In this document: piece after piece, positions 10,658-20,262 of the stretch
How positions within the stretch are numbered: the stretch's first letter is position 1
Layout of the letters: every line of letters starts with the position of its first letter
Origin: Dimorphilus gyrociliatus
Taxonomy: Eukaryota; Annelida; Polychaeta; Dinophilidae
NCBI GenBank assembly: GCA_904063045.1
Contig: CAJFCJ010000189.1
Span: 11,620 to 32,488, forward strand
Reading direction: 5' to 3'
DNA: 20,869 nucleotides
Translations under genes and position numbers: made by a program
The notes under the pieces: model-generated
Told to the model about the DNA's origin: nothing
The model's database searches: none
Seen by the model: the letters and a program-made list of their open reading frames with translations, nothing else

Positions 10658-11173
10658 CAAACAAAAGTGTGAGCATTGCAGTACAATTTCATATATTGGC
10701 AATTCTTTTAATGGGAATACACGTTTTTTGGCCCAACGTGAATAATAGTCCAAGTCAATTCAAGGTTGTTATTAAGGGGGAAAATTTGATTTGTCATACT
10801 GGGTCTCATATGAAAGAGATAAATGGGATAATTGTGGGGTCGACAGGAAACGTCCACAACTGAGAAATTTGAAGACTAGATTTTGGATTGAGAAATGGTT
10901 AGGAAGAAGAAGACAGCAACTGATACGTACTTAGGAGGGTCTCCTCTAAGGGTTAGGGATCATAGAAAAGGTTAGGTACAGCCAGGGGCTGGGTTAGGGT
11001 TAGGGTAAAAACACTCATTTGTGGACGTTTTCTGTCGCATCCGATAATTGTTTATCTACCTTTAGATCATCAAATAAATTCCTCCTTTAATGGAAATTTT
11101 ATTGGGTGTCACCTCATTCTTACTTCTTCAGTTGAATGCCAGTATAATTGTAGTTGTGGAGATGACTTCTCAG
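10658..11173 (+). pseudogene. Discoidin/fucolectin-like exon remnant split by a MITE
   Basis: After the acceptor-like CTAATTTTAG a frame runs to 10835, then is broken by the MITE at 10836-11042. Ignoring the element and one 9-base target copy, the same frame continues from 11052 to a donor-like G|GTTAAG at 11173-11174. The resulting segment has alternating hydrophobic strands (AVQFHILAILLMGIHVF, FKVVIKGENLIC) and later cysteines (FIGCHLIL, CQYNCSCGDDF). FKVVIKGENLIC matches the spacing of FKIQLNGKDLRMLC in the exon at 20263-20822, so the two are probably paralogous modules of F5/8-type-C (galactose-binding-like) fold. No further exons are visible on either side, so it is a stranded, inactivated exon. 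The family assignment is an inference from pattern. Confidence 0.45.
10836..11042. mobile_element. MITE, 207 bases, with perfect 9-base target duplication
   Basis: It starts GGGGTCGACAGGAAACGTCC and ends GGACGTTTTCTGTCGCATCC, inverted ends of about 20 bases. GATAATTGT flanks it at 10827-10835 and at 11043-11051. TTAGGG motifs lie near the right end, so its orientation is opposite to the copies at 4546 and 19488. There is no coding capacity. It interrupts the discoidin-like exon. Confidence 0.88.
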
Positions 11174-12270
11174 GTTAAGAAGTTAAGAGATGTGGAGGTT
11201 CAAATATTCTTAAATGATTCAATTTTTACCATTTTGCAATATCTTAGTCATCAAAAAATAAGTTATAGGCAAATTGTAGTTTATAATAAGAAGATTGTGA
11301 GGAAAATGAGATAATTCTGATTCAACATCAGAATTTCATGCTTATAAATAAGGTTAGGGTTGGGAGTAGCACTGATTAAATTCCAAGTTTGGGGTATTAG
11401 AATTGTAATTTCTCTTAGGAATGCTCTATTATTTATTGCCAAGAATAAAGCTTTGGAAGATTCTTCAAAATAATCTCCTTGCTAACAAACAATTGAATTA
11501 TTCCATAAATATTTCTTGAATTTTCACAAAGTATGGGATCATTAAAAATTACAAAAATCTAAACTTTCTAATTAGGAAGTCAAAATAATATTAAAGTCAC
11601 ATGGTTTACCTTGAAAAATCAATTATTACAATTAGACTAATTTCAATATAGAATTTTAGACTAGAAAATAATTTACTACATTTATAGAAAATGTTCTGCA
11701 AATGATTTCCTAATGTTTTTAATTATTGACATTAGTCAATATAGTAAAAGTATAAATTCATATTTTACAAATATTTATCTTCTAATGAAGATAAGAGAAT
11801 AGCTTGTTGTCACTAGTTTAACAAATCCTATTTCTTTTGTGTTCTGTTCATGATTATGATTCAGTCTAAAACGGTAAAAACATTAAATAGTTTGTAATCT
11901 ATAGATAAGTAAAACTTGAAAATTTCTCTAGATATCCACTAATCGTATTTCACAGTTTGGTTGAACAACTCTTCATAAAACTCTGTGTTCTTAAATCTTA
12001 ATTAATTTAATTAGTTTTCTAGACATCATTATTAATTCTTTCTCTTAGATTTGTCCCCTTCCATATCAATTATTTTCGAATACTTTAATATGCACACAAC
12101 AAAAGAAGTGATCAGATATGGAGAATGCATATCTCAAACACAACACACCTTTAGAAGATGAAGAAAAAAATGGACATGCAAAAATACTCTGGAAAGAAAA
12201 CTTTTATATTCTATTGTGCACTTACATATAGTGATATATCAATACTTAGACTATAGATATAAGAGTACAT

Positions 12271-12436
12271 TAGAAAGACTTATATTTTATAGGAATTAGA
12301 CTGGTGCAACTATAGAAATACCTATATTTCGTAGGAATTATAGTGGTGGAACTTTAGAAAGACTTTTATTTCATAGTGTTAGCTTTTAGTACTTTAAAAA
12401 GAACTCTATTTCGTAAGAAATAGACTCTTTGACTGT
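12271..12436. repeat. 42-base degenerate tandem repeat, about four units
   Basis: Units begin TAGAAAGACT, TAGAAATACC, TAGAAAGACT and TAAAAAGAAC at 12271, 12313, 12355 and 12395. Each continues with a TATTTCGT/TATTTTAT core, then GGAATTA or a relative of it. Spacing is 42, 42 and 40 bases. Confidence 0.75.
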
Positions 12437-12685
12437 AACAGATGGTGGCTACTTGGGAATTAACAAAGGAAAAAGAACATGGAAAAGATACAGGTAAAAC
12501 ACCAGATGCTGATGAGGCAGGCCTGTTTGCTGTGACACATGTTTGGCATGTGGCCCTAATCTTAGGATTATATTTTATATGTGTGATATAACAAGTCTTT
12601 CATATTTTTGTTACATGAGAATTATGAGACCGTCAGATTTCAACTTTGTAATCCTTTGACCACTTGAACCCAAGCTTTGAAAATG

Positions 12686-12720
12686 TATAAAAGGAAATGC
12701 ATTTCCCCAGCCTGTCAGTT
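12686..12720 (+). promoter_or_regulatory. TATA box and initiator-like pair, possibly of an LTR remnant
   Basis: TATAAAAGG at 12686 is followed 29 bases later by TCAGTT at 12715, the arrangement of a strong core promoter in animal retroelement LTRs. Upstream, TGTGACACATG at about 12530 resembles the start of many Gypsy-type LTRs. I found no second LTR, primer-binding site or gag/pol frame nearby, so a solo LTR or a chance match is possible. Confidence 0.35.
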
Positions 12721-13769
12721 CAGTTCTTTAACCATTAACTGGTTGTTTAAACTTACTTGTTTAGAACTAGAAACTCATTCACTCAATACATATTCTTTGG
12801 ACGAAATACTGGTGTTTTGTTGAATTATTTCTACCGAAATTACATTTGTTAAGACTATTTGTAGACGAACTTGAAAGGTTCTATTTGTGTGAGTACTTTG
12901 GTGAGTTGATAAATGATTGGAAAAGACGAATACTGTTCTGAAGAAGCAGAAATTCCTACAATTACAAAACAACAAAGTACATCTATTTAAAGAATGGCTG
13001 CAAACTTCAAACTGCAGGAAAATGACTGACAAAATTGTAATACAAGAAGACACTATCTGAACATCAACAGTTCCTTTAAGTTTTATCTTATATTCAACAC
13101 TTATCATAATGATCAACATTAATTTTACATCCGACTGAAAGTACTCAAAAAGTCAAGATTCACTCTTGTTAACTTTTCAACCACTTCCAACTTCTCACAC
13201 TGAACGTTTGAAATTAAAGTTGCGAAAAGAAGAAGCCCACCCCCTAAATAAATTCAACTGCATTTCCACAGGAAGAATGAAATGTATTGACGAGAACACA
13301 ATTCCTACAACAAAACACAGACTAAATCATTTTTGTACTCTTTTCTTAGAGAGAAAATTAAACTATAGGCCTTTAGAAATAACTTTTTCATAACAGGACG
13401 CCCTGATTTCATCAACCCTGATTTTTTGTTTGCAATATGATTTCTATAACTGAAAGTTTTCCAAAAAGTAGACATTTCAACGTTTGATTTGAGATTTAAA
13501 ATAAAATAAGTCAGATTATAATTGTCGTTAAAAACATGCATACCTGCAATTTAAGAATAAAATACACTATAAAATTTTCATTATTTTCACATTTGCTAAG
13601 GTTTTTTATCATTAAATGGAATAGTAACAATTGACATTCATCTATAATGCACAGTTTTCTAATGAATAACTTATGTTGTTTTTCTTCATGGACATTCGAG
13701 AGGGAAAATCTGCAGTTCCAACTTTTTCATTCTCCCTAACAAAGCCCTAGACCCATCTAAGCACAAAAT

Positions 13770-13975
13770 GGGGTCGACAGAAAACATCTATTCCTGGGAA
13801 ACTTTGAGGCTAAAGTTTACCTTTAAATTGGGTTTGGGAATATAAATGAACTGTTGTTTTGATGTTAGATGGGTCTGAACTAAGGTTAGGGAAAGTAAAG
13901 TGAAGTAGGTAAGGGCCAGGGCTCGGTTAGGATTAGGGTAAAACTCAAGACTCAGGGACGTTTTCTCTCGCATCC
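13770..13975. mobile_element. MITE, 206 bases, with near-perfect 9-base target duplication
   Basis: It starts GGGGTCGACAGAAAACATCT and ends GGGACGTTTTCTCTCGCATCC. The flanks are GCACAAAAT at 13761-13769 and GCACAAATT at 13976-13984 (one mismatch). Internal GGTTAGGATTAGGGTAAAAC sits near the right end, as in the copy at 10836. Short frames inside it are spurious. Confidence 0.85.
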
Positions 13976-14074
13976 GCACAAATTCGCTTGCTATTTAACT
14001 AGAGTTTAAACCACTCTGAAGCCACTATCTCGCCCAAGAATATGTTCAAAGCAGGCATCTTTTCAAAACACTTT

Positions 14075-15034
14075 TTATGTTACTCTAGATTTCAAAATAC
14101 AAAAATTCACCAAACCCAAATTTTTACAAGTCAATCTTTTTAAGAAACTGGTATAGAGTTTCCAAGTCTGAGATCTTACCGAAGATTTCGTATAGCCATG
14201 AATGAGGGGATTTATTGTTGAATTTGAAAGAATTATTGCTGCAAATGAATCAAGAAGTAATTCGAATCCTGCTTGAGAGAAAGAATAGTTTTCTTTAAAA
14301 CTTTTATAAGTGAAAATAGTGACAAAAGATGGTATCAACCACAGTAAAGAGTTAAAGATTACTAAAGAGGTTAGAGTTCGAATGCTTCTTCCTTTAGATC
14401 CTAAACTGACAACATTTGACACTTCAGAAATTGCTTTTCTGTGTTTTCTTATGGCTTTTAGTATGGGAATATATAAGAGCAAACAGGCTAATGCATTTGG
14501 CAAAATAGTACAAAATAGCCAAACATACATGTATGCAAATGGAAATATGTTGGTAATTTCACATAGGAAAGTAGTGTTTTGTATTAAAAAAGTATCATCT
14601 TTATGCCAGCCCATAATTGGAAGTGAGCCAATAATCAAACTAATAAACCATATGCAAAATAGTAGGGTAAATGCTCGTTTCATAGTCCAAATTTTGTAAA
14701 AACTTAAAGGTTTTACAACTGCCATAAATTTTTCAAATGTAATTAGTGTCAAGGTGAAGGATGATATTGAAATGATGATAAATATAGATTGATTTAAAAT
14801 TATACAAGGATAAAAATCTATATGTTTTCTATCATGAAGAAAGAAACAAAAGAGGTTTATTGAATATAATATATCAGTAAATGTTAAAGTTGTCACACCA
14901 AAATTTTGTAATTTCCATATACTGCTATTCAAACAACCAATTAAGATTAAATTACAATTCAAGCAAAATCCAACAACTTGATTACAGCATGAAGCAAATA
15001 ATATAAACTTTCTAATATGCTCCATATTTTTCAT
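14075..15034 (-). CDS. Rhodopsin-class GPCR, intronless, 319 aa
   Basis: Single exon from ATG at 15034 to TAA, with seven hydrophobic segments. Helix 1 has FCLNCNLILIG and helix 2 LTFTDILYS. A cysteine precedes helix 3, which ends LITFEKFMAVVKPLSFY where the family has (D/E)RY. Helix 4 reads IWFISLIIGSLPIMGW, ECL2 has a cysteine (TTFLCEI), and loop 3 is basic (IRKHRK). Helix 7 carries STINPLIHGY, a proper NPxxY. The PLxFY loop 2 and SLPIMGW after helix 4 suggest the adenosine/melanocortin/lysophospholipid group, but the ligand cannot be told. A donor-like TCG|GTAAGAT inside the C-tail codons (near 14179) is probably chance, since the read-through tail is a plausible helix 8. It is unrelated to the LRR receptors around it except in fold. 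Confidence 0.88.
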   Translation of the reverse strand: MKNMEHIRKFILFASCCNQVVGFCLNCNLILIGCLNSSIWKLQNFGVTTLTFTDILYSINLFCFFLHDRKHIDFYPCIILNQSIFIIISISSFTLTLITFEKFMAVVKPLSFYKIWTMKRAFTLLFCIWFISLIIGSLPIMGWHKDDTFLIQNTTFLCEITNIFPFAYMYVWLFCTILPNALACLLLYIPILKAIRKHRKAISEVSNVVSLGSKGRSIRTLTSLVIFNSLLWLIPSFVTIFTYKSFKENYSFSQAGFELLLDSFAAIILSNSTINPLIHGYTKSSVRSQTWKLYTSFLKRLTCKNLGLVNFCILKSRVT

Positions 15035-16350
15035 AAACACTTTTCCATTGAAGCCAGATATCTTATATATGTATAATACTTTGATGAGTCACATCATCAC
15101 TTATCAGTGAATGAAGCTAATTTGTAGACGAGTCCTATAGGTTATTTATGAATTTTGCTGAAAGCATTCTATTAAAGATAAAAAAAACAATAAAAGATAT
15201 TTCTAAAGCAATTTGTAGAATAGAAATGAAAAATAGTTATACTTTCACTTAATGAAAGAGATTTAAAAAAGGGTTTTCTTTGGACAGATCAAAGAAACCC
15301 TTAGATTGGGTAAACATGGCAATATTCAATGTTGAATTGATAGATTATATAAACAACTTTAACAAAATATATGTTGACAAGAAAGTATTATACCATCGTT
15401 TTCTAATCAGGAATCTTAACTTCATTTCGGATAAAATAATTTTCATTCGCCATGCTTGATAATGTTTAGTGGCCTGACCTACATAAAACCTTACCACTAC
15501 AAAAAAGCTACAAAAAAACCATTTTAAAATTAACTTGTTCAAAATCTTGTTCTTTTTATCATGGATCTCAGAGTTCAACAATTGAAATAGGAGATCACGG
15601 CCTTTGACCTACTGTAGAGCATTTCTGCCCAGGATATTTCAGCTTACTTTAAGACTTTTGGTCCAGTTCTTTAAAGATATTTAGACAACTTTTTGAAAAG
15701 AGTGAAGATAATGAAGATTCATGGGAATTTCATATCATTAGAGGATCATTATCCACAAAGGAAAAGATATTTTGACAAAAAATGATTTTACATTCAGTTT
15801 AGAATTATCAGGAATTGGAGATCTTTTTTGAAATGTAAATTTGAGCTTCAATTCCAATACCCAAAAAGTTTTTATTCAAATTGCCCTGGGATACTCTTGC
15901 TACAGTAACTTGATATCAATATATCTAAATATATAAGTATTCTAGCTCATTTATTAAGGGTATTCACTGTTTTGCAGTTGCTTTCTTAAAAGACCATTGA
16001 TTTCTTGATATATACGATCTGCTAGTGATGAGAAAACTCATTCTCTTCTTCTGAAATCTACTCTGATAACACTTTATGTATGACAGTATTATGGTTTTTT
16101 TGTTGGAAGTTTTAACTTGAAAAACTAAAAATAAACTCTGTCAATAGCTTAATCAATGACTTTGGAATGAATATTTTAAAGAGCATATTGACATACTGGA
16201 TCTAAGCAAAGAGAAAACATGCTAAAATCGCTTAAACAATTAGAAATTAATGAAAAATTCATATTTATATGGAACAAACCATTTCTTCTCCATTAAGACA
16301 TCAAATAAGAATCGTATACTGATCATACTCGATGACAATCACCTATAGAA
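15035..16350. other. Intergenic region between two divergently oriented GPCR genes
   Basis: About 1.3 kb that should contain the 5' regions of both intronless receptors. A minus-strand frame at 15345-15581 (78 codons) has a basic/aromatic composition and no motif; I do not call it. No MITE ends, repeats or RNA genes are evident. Confidence 0.5.
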
Positions 16351-17286
16351 ATGAGTTGGTCAAATGAAACTGTTAGATCGTCGCAACCACCAGTGCAAAA
16401 ATTGATATTTGAATATAAAGATTGGGAAATGAAGGTTCTTAAAGCGATACCTATCATACTGTTGATGGGTGGAATATTTTTCAATAGTTTCATATTATTT
16501 TTGTATGGAAAATTTAAAGTTGTTCGAGAGACAGTAGTCATTTTTATACCAGCAGTGGCAATATGTGATTTAATAACAATAGTATGGTTCTTTACAATTA
16601 TAATTCTTAGTGAATCATTTGTTCCTGAAGCTTTACATCCACTTCTTTGTATTTTAATACATTTGAGCATTATAGTCCTATATACAATAGCTCAGTATTT
16701 TCTATTCCTAACGTTTTTATATAGATATATAATGATAAAATATCCATTACATTTTCATAAGTATTTTATCACAAAGAGATTTGTTATTATCATCATTTCG
16801 GTCATCTTGTTCTCTATTTTAATATGTTCATTTCCAAGTTATATTTCGTTATTGGGATACGGAAAAAATTTTAAATGTCAAGGTTATTATTCGGATGAAC
16901 CTCTAAATTATTTTATCTATCTTGGATTTTTTCTGCCTTTAATCCTTGGCGCTTTAATCTTACATATTCAAACTTTAAAAATTGCTAAAAGACACGCAAC
17001 TCATATTATATTGCAAACTCAAAACATAAAAAATATTTCAAAATCATCAAAAGCAACTTTAATACAATTATGTATGATGGTTTTTCTTTGGATAATTGTC
17101 TCAATTTTTGTATATATTTCAATAGATACTAACAATATTTTAATTTTGAAATTATCGCACTTGTCAAGCTATTTAACTTTCTTACAAGCTTTGAATAATC
17201 CTATTATAACTATTCTTGGTAATAAAGCAATGAAATCGTCATTAAGGAACTTGTTGAAGTTTAGACCACATGTATCACCTATTTAG
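16351..17286 (+). CDS. Divergent rhodopsin-class GPCR, intronless, 311 aa
   Basis: Single exon, with an ATG preceding a short N-terminus that has one N-glycosylation sequon (NET). Seven hydrophobic segments follow: helix 1 with GGIFFNSFILFLY, helix 2 with AICDLITI, a cysteine before helix 3 (LLCILIH), and ECL2 cysteine FKCQGYY. Loop 3 is lysine-rich before helix 6. Key switches are altered: helix 3 ends FLYRYIMIKYPL (YRY in place of DRY), helix 6 has W but no following proline (FLWIIVSIF), and helix 7 reads ALNNPIITIL (NPxxT in place of NPxxY). The IKYPLHFHKY loop and length fit a class A receptor of aminergic or peptide type, but no subfamily is assignable. The frame is intact, so these changes are unlikely to be simple decay. 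Confidence 0.87.
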   Translation: MSWSNETVRSSQPPVQKLIFEYKDWEMKVLKAIPIILLMGGIFFNSFILFLYGKFKVVRETVVIFIPAVAICDLITIVWFFTIIILSESFVPEALHPLLCILIHLSIIVLYTIAQYFLFLTFLYRYIMIKYPLHFHKYFITKRFVIIIISVILFSILICSFPSYISLLGYGKNFKCQGYYSDEPLNYFIYLGFFLPLILGALILHIQTLKIAKRHATHIILQTQNIKNISKSSKATLIQLCMMVFLWIIVSIFVYISIDTNNILILKLSHLSSYLTFLQALNNPIITILGNKAMKSSLRNLLKFRPHVSPI

Positions 17287-18140
17287 TCTGGAAAACTAAC
17301 TGCTCAAAAGATATGGACGATTAATTTATTGCGTCAAAAACTTCAACATTGCTGCTACCCCAACCTGTCTACGAATCTAAGGCTCTACAAAGTAAAGTGG
17401 ATATTCTCTTAAGTTAATTTTGTGCGTTTTCGTGCATGAAATAGTTACCACAACCTTAGTTTAGCCACCTCAAAATATGTAAAATAATAAATTCAAACAA
17501 GAAATCTAAATATTTCTTCTTAAAATATCAATAGACTCGTATTTATAGTATGGCAGTGCTTCTGAAAACAACGCTTCTCGCGCCTAAGCGTCAAGGAAAG
17601 ATTCCGACCAAATTAGGACTGGTAGGCCTGATATAGCTCTCATCTTTCTATCAGGCAAATTACTCAACATTGAAAATGATTCATTACGGAATGCCAACAA
17701 TTTCTGAACAGAGACTTAACTGCTTAAATTTTTGTTTTGTCTCTTTGTTAAGAGACTCAAGCCTAGGGTTTTGGTCAGGAATTGCAGTTATCTCTCGCAA
17801 AAATAATTAAGGTTTAGGGTTTTAGCTTTCTTTATCCATTGATGTAACAACTCCCTCAATCCTTACTACTTTCACAAAAATGGGACTTGTAATCTTAAAT
17901 ATGTTGACATTGATATTTGAAAAATGAGTCTTTATGGAGCTACAAAAGAAAATCATAATTAGATTATTTTTAGAATGAAATGAAATTTATATCACACTAA
18001 TTATTTTTATTCTGCCACTAAACTGAGTTATAAATCCATTTTTATAGATTTTTAATGAATGCAGGAAGCATGTTAAAGGGTTAGGTTAACCCTGAATACA
18101 AAAATCTAAAATACAAGGAATCATTTTTTAACCTTTAAAA
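17287..18140. other. Intergenic stretch upstream of receptor copy 3
   Basis: No gene is supported. It contains degenerate AGGGTTTAGGGTTTT words at 17760-17830 and GGGTTAGGTTAACCC at about 18078, which look like remains of the MITE family. No LRR, LDLa or other ectodomain coding is visible here in any frame, although that is where it would have to lie if copy 3 were complete. Confidence 0.5.
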
Positions 18141-19280
18141 ATGTTTACAATGTTCTATAGGACTTTTCTCATTGGGATTATCAGTTTTAATTTATGTTGT
18201 TTAGTTTGGAAATATATTAAGGATGATATTATTTGTCAACCATCTACATCACAATTTCAAATTTGTTCTGATTTATTGGCAACACATATCATAAGAGTAT
18301 TATTTTGGTCTTATGGTTCTGTGGGCTTCCTGGGGAATTTGTTGGCATTATTAACATCACTGATACATAAAAAGGAAATTTTATCATACCAAACAACTCT
18401 GATATTGGGCGATTTTTCATCTGTGTTTACATTCTAACAATTTCAATTGTTGACGCCCACTATAAAAATCGTTATCTTGATGAAGATTTCAGTTGGAGAT
18501 ATGGATACTTTTGCGCTGGTTTAGGAAGTGTTATGTCATTTGCTGTTTTATTATCAACAAGTAGCCTAATGTTAATAACACTTGAAAAATTGTTAGTAAT
18601 AAGCGCAATGAGAAAGCATTCTGTAACACTGGTTGAAAGGAAAATTTTCATTGTTGTATTGAATACGATTAGTTCGATAGTGTTGGCAATTATACCACCT
18701 GTTTTTTTTAAAGTAAAGACAAACAAAAATTTGAACAATTCAAAATTATTTTGTTATTTGTTGTTGTCTAGAATTTCTTTTCAAAAACTGACAATGCAGA
18801 GTAATAATTTATTCTTTTCTTTATTACAGTTATAGACCTAATTTTGTCTATTGATTGTTTCCTAACAGTGATATCTTTTATAAATGATTCTAGAAAAAAT
18901 ACATTATTCTTAAATATGCCAGTAAGATCATTTCGAAATATTGATTCCTATGATAAAATCTACGATGTTAATGAACTTTTAAAACTCTCTAAAAATCTTA
19001 TGGAATCGATTGAATTTTTAATAACTAAATCATTTTGTTTGAAAAAAGAATTACATTTAAGTCAGCTTTGGATAAATGTATGCTCCCTCTGCATATAATT
19101 GTATCCAACTTACTTTTATTTGTTTGTTAGCTACTATCTAGAGATTACTTTATAGCATTGGAAAGTATTACCAATTTTAGTACAGAAGATCACCATCGCA
19201 ACATAAAAGAATACGGAATGATTTTAAGAAAACTCCTCCAAAAGAGAACAGCCCAACAAAGAATCATTGAAGGATATTGA
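18141..19280 (+). pseudogene. LRR-7TM receptor with kinase-like tail, copy 3 (decayed)
   Basis: The first frame (18141-18437) starts in the hinge: CC..W, then C...S and ICSDLL, matching copy 2's CSPITSLFNSCADLL, then helix 1 and the start of helix 2. A one-base loss near the T5 run at 18413-18417 moves the reading to another frame, which continues with ILTISIVDAHY and helices 3-4 (ITLEKLLVI) up to a donor AAA|GTAAAG at 18713, the same place as in copies 1 and 2. Helices 5-7 and the micro-exon are missing. The tail follows: exon 18869-19077 (VISFINDSRK, ESIEFLITKSFC) and exon 19131-19280 (DYFIALE, IKEYGMILRKLLQKR, stop). With no ectodomain, a frameshift, a deleted core and ERY changed to EKL, this is almost certainly a relic. 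The tail exons themselves remain open, which could mean recent decay. Confidence 0.8.
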
Positions 19281-19487
19281 AATATTGATGTTTCTGTATT
19301 TCGTTGTTGTTAAATTTCTGTTGAATAAACATTTTTTTATCCTAACTCGGAAAATTTTTCAATTTTTTGAAAAGTATTCCATTACCAACAGACGCTATTA
19401 TATTACTTTATTGTATTGTAATTGTAGGAATTTCTGGCTTGTCAAAATTTAATTCGTTCTTCCACTAGCACCACATACAACCTTTCA

Positions 19488-19694
19488 GGATACGACAGAA
19501 AACGTCCCCAAATTCATGGTTTAACCCTAACCCTAACCTAGTCCTTGTCTCTCTCTAACCTTTTTGATTACCCCTAACCCTTAGACGGAACCCACCTAAC
19601 TACAAATCAAAAGCTACTTTACTCCTCCTAACCATTTTTCAATCCGAAATGTTGCTTTCAAAAATCTCACTTGGGGACGTTTTCTGTCGGCCCC
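19488..19694. mobile_element. MITE, 207 bases, with perfect 9-base target duplication
   Basis: It starts GGATACGACAGAAAACGTCC and ends GGGGACGTTTTCTGTCGGCCCC. AACCTTTCA flanks it at 19479-19487 and 19695-19703. CCCTAACCCTAACC lies near the left end, in the same orientation as the nested copy at 4546, which it resembles closely along its whole length. Confidence 0.88.
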
Positions 19695-19703
19695 AACCTT
19701 TCA

Positions 19704-20262
19704 ACTTCCTACACAAATAGTATGATTTGCAATGTTATAAGTTTGTGCTGGTGTATCATTTACCACTTAATCTGAATTTTGGTGAAAATTTTTTTTTGTT
19801 CTGACAGCTTGAATTGGCTGTCTTTATTAGCTTATCTTTAATAAGAGATATTGTATATAAATGCTTCAATTTAAGCTAAAATTTCAATTCAAACATTCCA
19901 GCATTGACCACATGAGGGTTTTCCTCAGTTATAATATCTTAATTTAAGCTACTGTTGAAAAGATGCGATTTGAATACTATTGAAAAGGAAACATTAGACT
20001 TATTCAAACATTTAACTGAATTACACTTGAATTAGCTTTGAATCATTAAAAAGATTGAAGAAGCTATTTATCGCAAATTGTAAATTGTGTTGTATCGGTA
20101 GAAAAGAAAATACATAAACTCTTTAACAATTGGCGACAAAAAACTTTCTCAAACAGCTACTAATGTTGTTGTAAATGCACAACTATTGTTCTAATATTTA
20201 ACTAAGTGCACAATTCTTGTGAATAAAATAAGTTTATCAATCATAGAGAGGCTAGTATTTTA
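19704..20262. other. Intergenic stretch between convergent genes
   Basis: AT-rich sequence with short repeats of TTTAAGCTAAAATTT type near 19870-19960 and a small AG run at 20288-20300. No gene is supported. It lies between the 3' ends of copy 3 and the minus-strand gene entering from the right. Confidence 0.45.

Larger units (their letters stand above)
11174..13760. other. Gene-poor stretch
   Basis: About 2.6 kb in which I can support no protein gene. It holds a degenerate TTAGGG tract at about 11350, AT-rich filler to 12.2 kb, a 42-base tandem repeat (12271-12436), and an LTR-like or promoter-like patch near 12.5-12.75 kb. Three short overlapping frames at 12775-13541 lack motifs and splice support. 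Confidence 0.5.

Noticed and set aside
11090-11314. 74-codon plus-strand frame with a hydrophobic start
   Set aside because: It is in a different frame from the discoidin-like remnant that overlaps its first part, and has no motif.
12775-13541. Three short overlapping frames on both strands
   Set aside because: No domain pattern, no consistent splice sites, overlapping each other; most likely random frames in AT-rich DNA.
14165-14190. GTAAGAT donor in the C-tail of the minus-strand GPCR, implying an intron
   Set aside because: The reading through the site gives a plausible helix 8 and a normal tail length, and no matching acceptor with a better tail was found.
15345-15581. 78-codon minus-strand frame as a transposase fragment
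   Set aside because: Basic and aromatic residues only suggest it; no catalytic or DNA-binding motif and no element ends around it.
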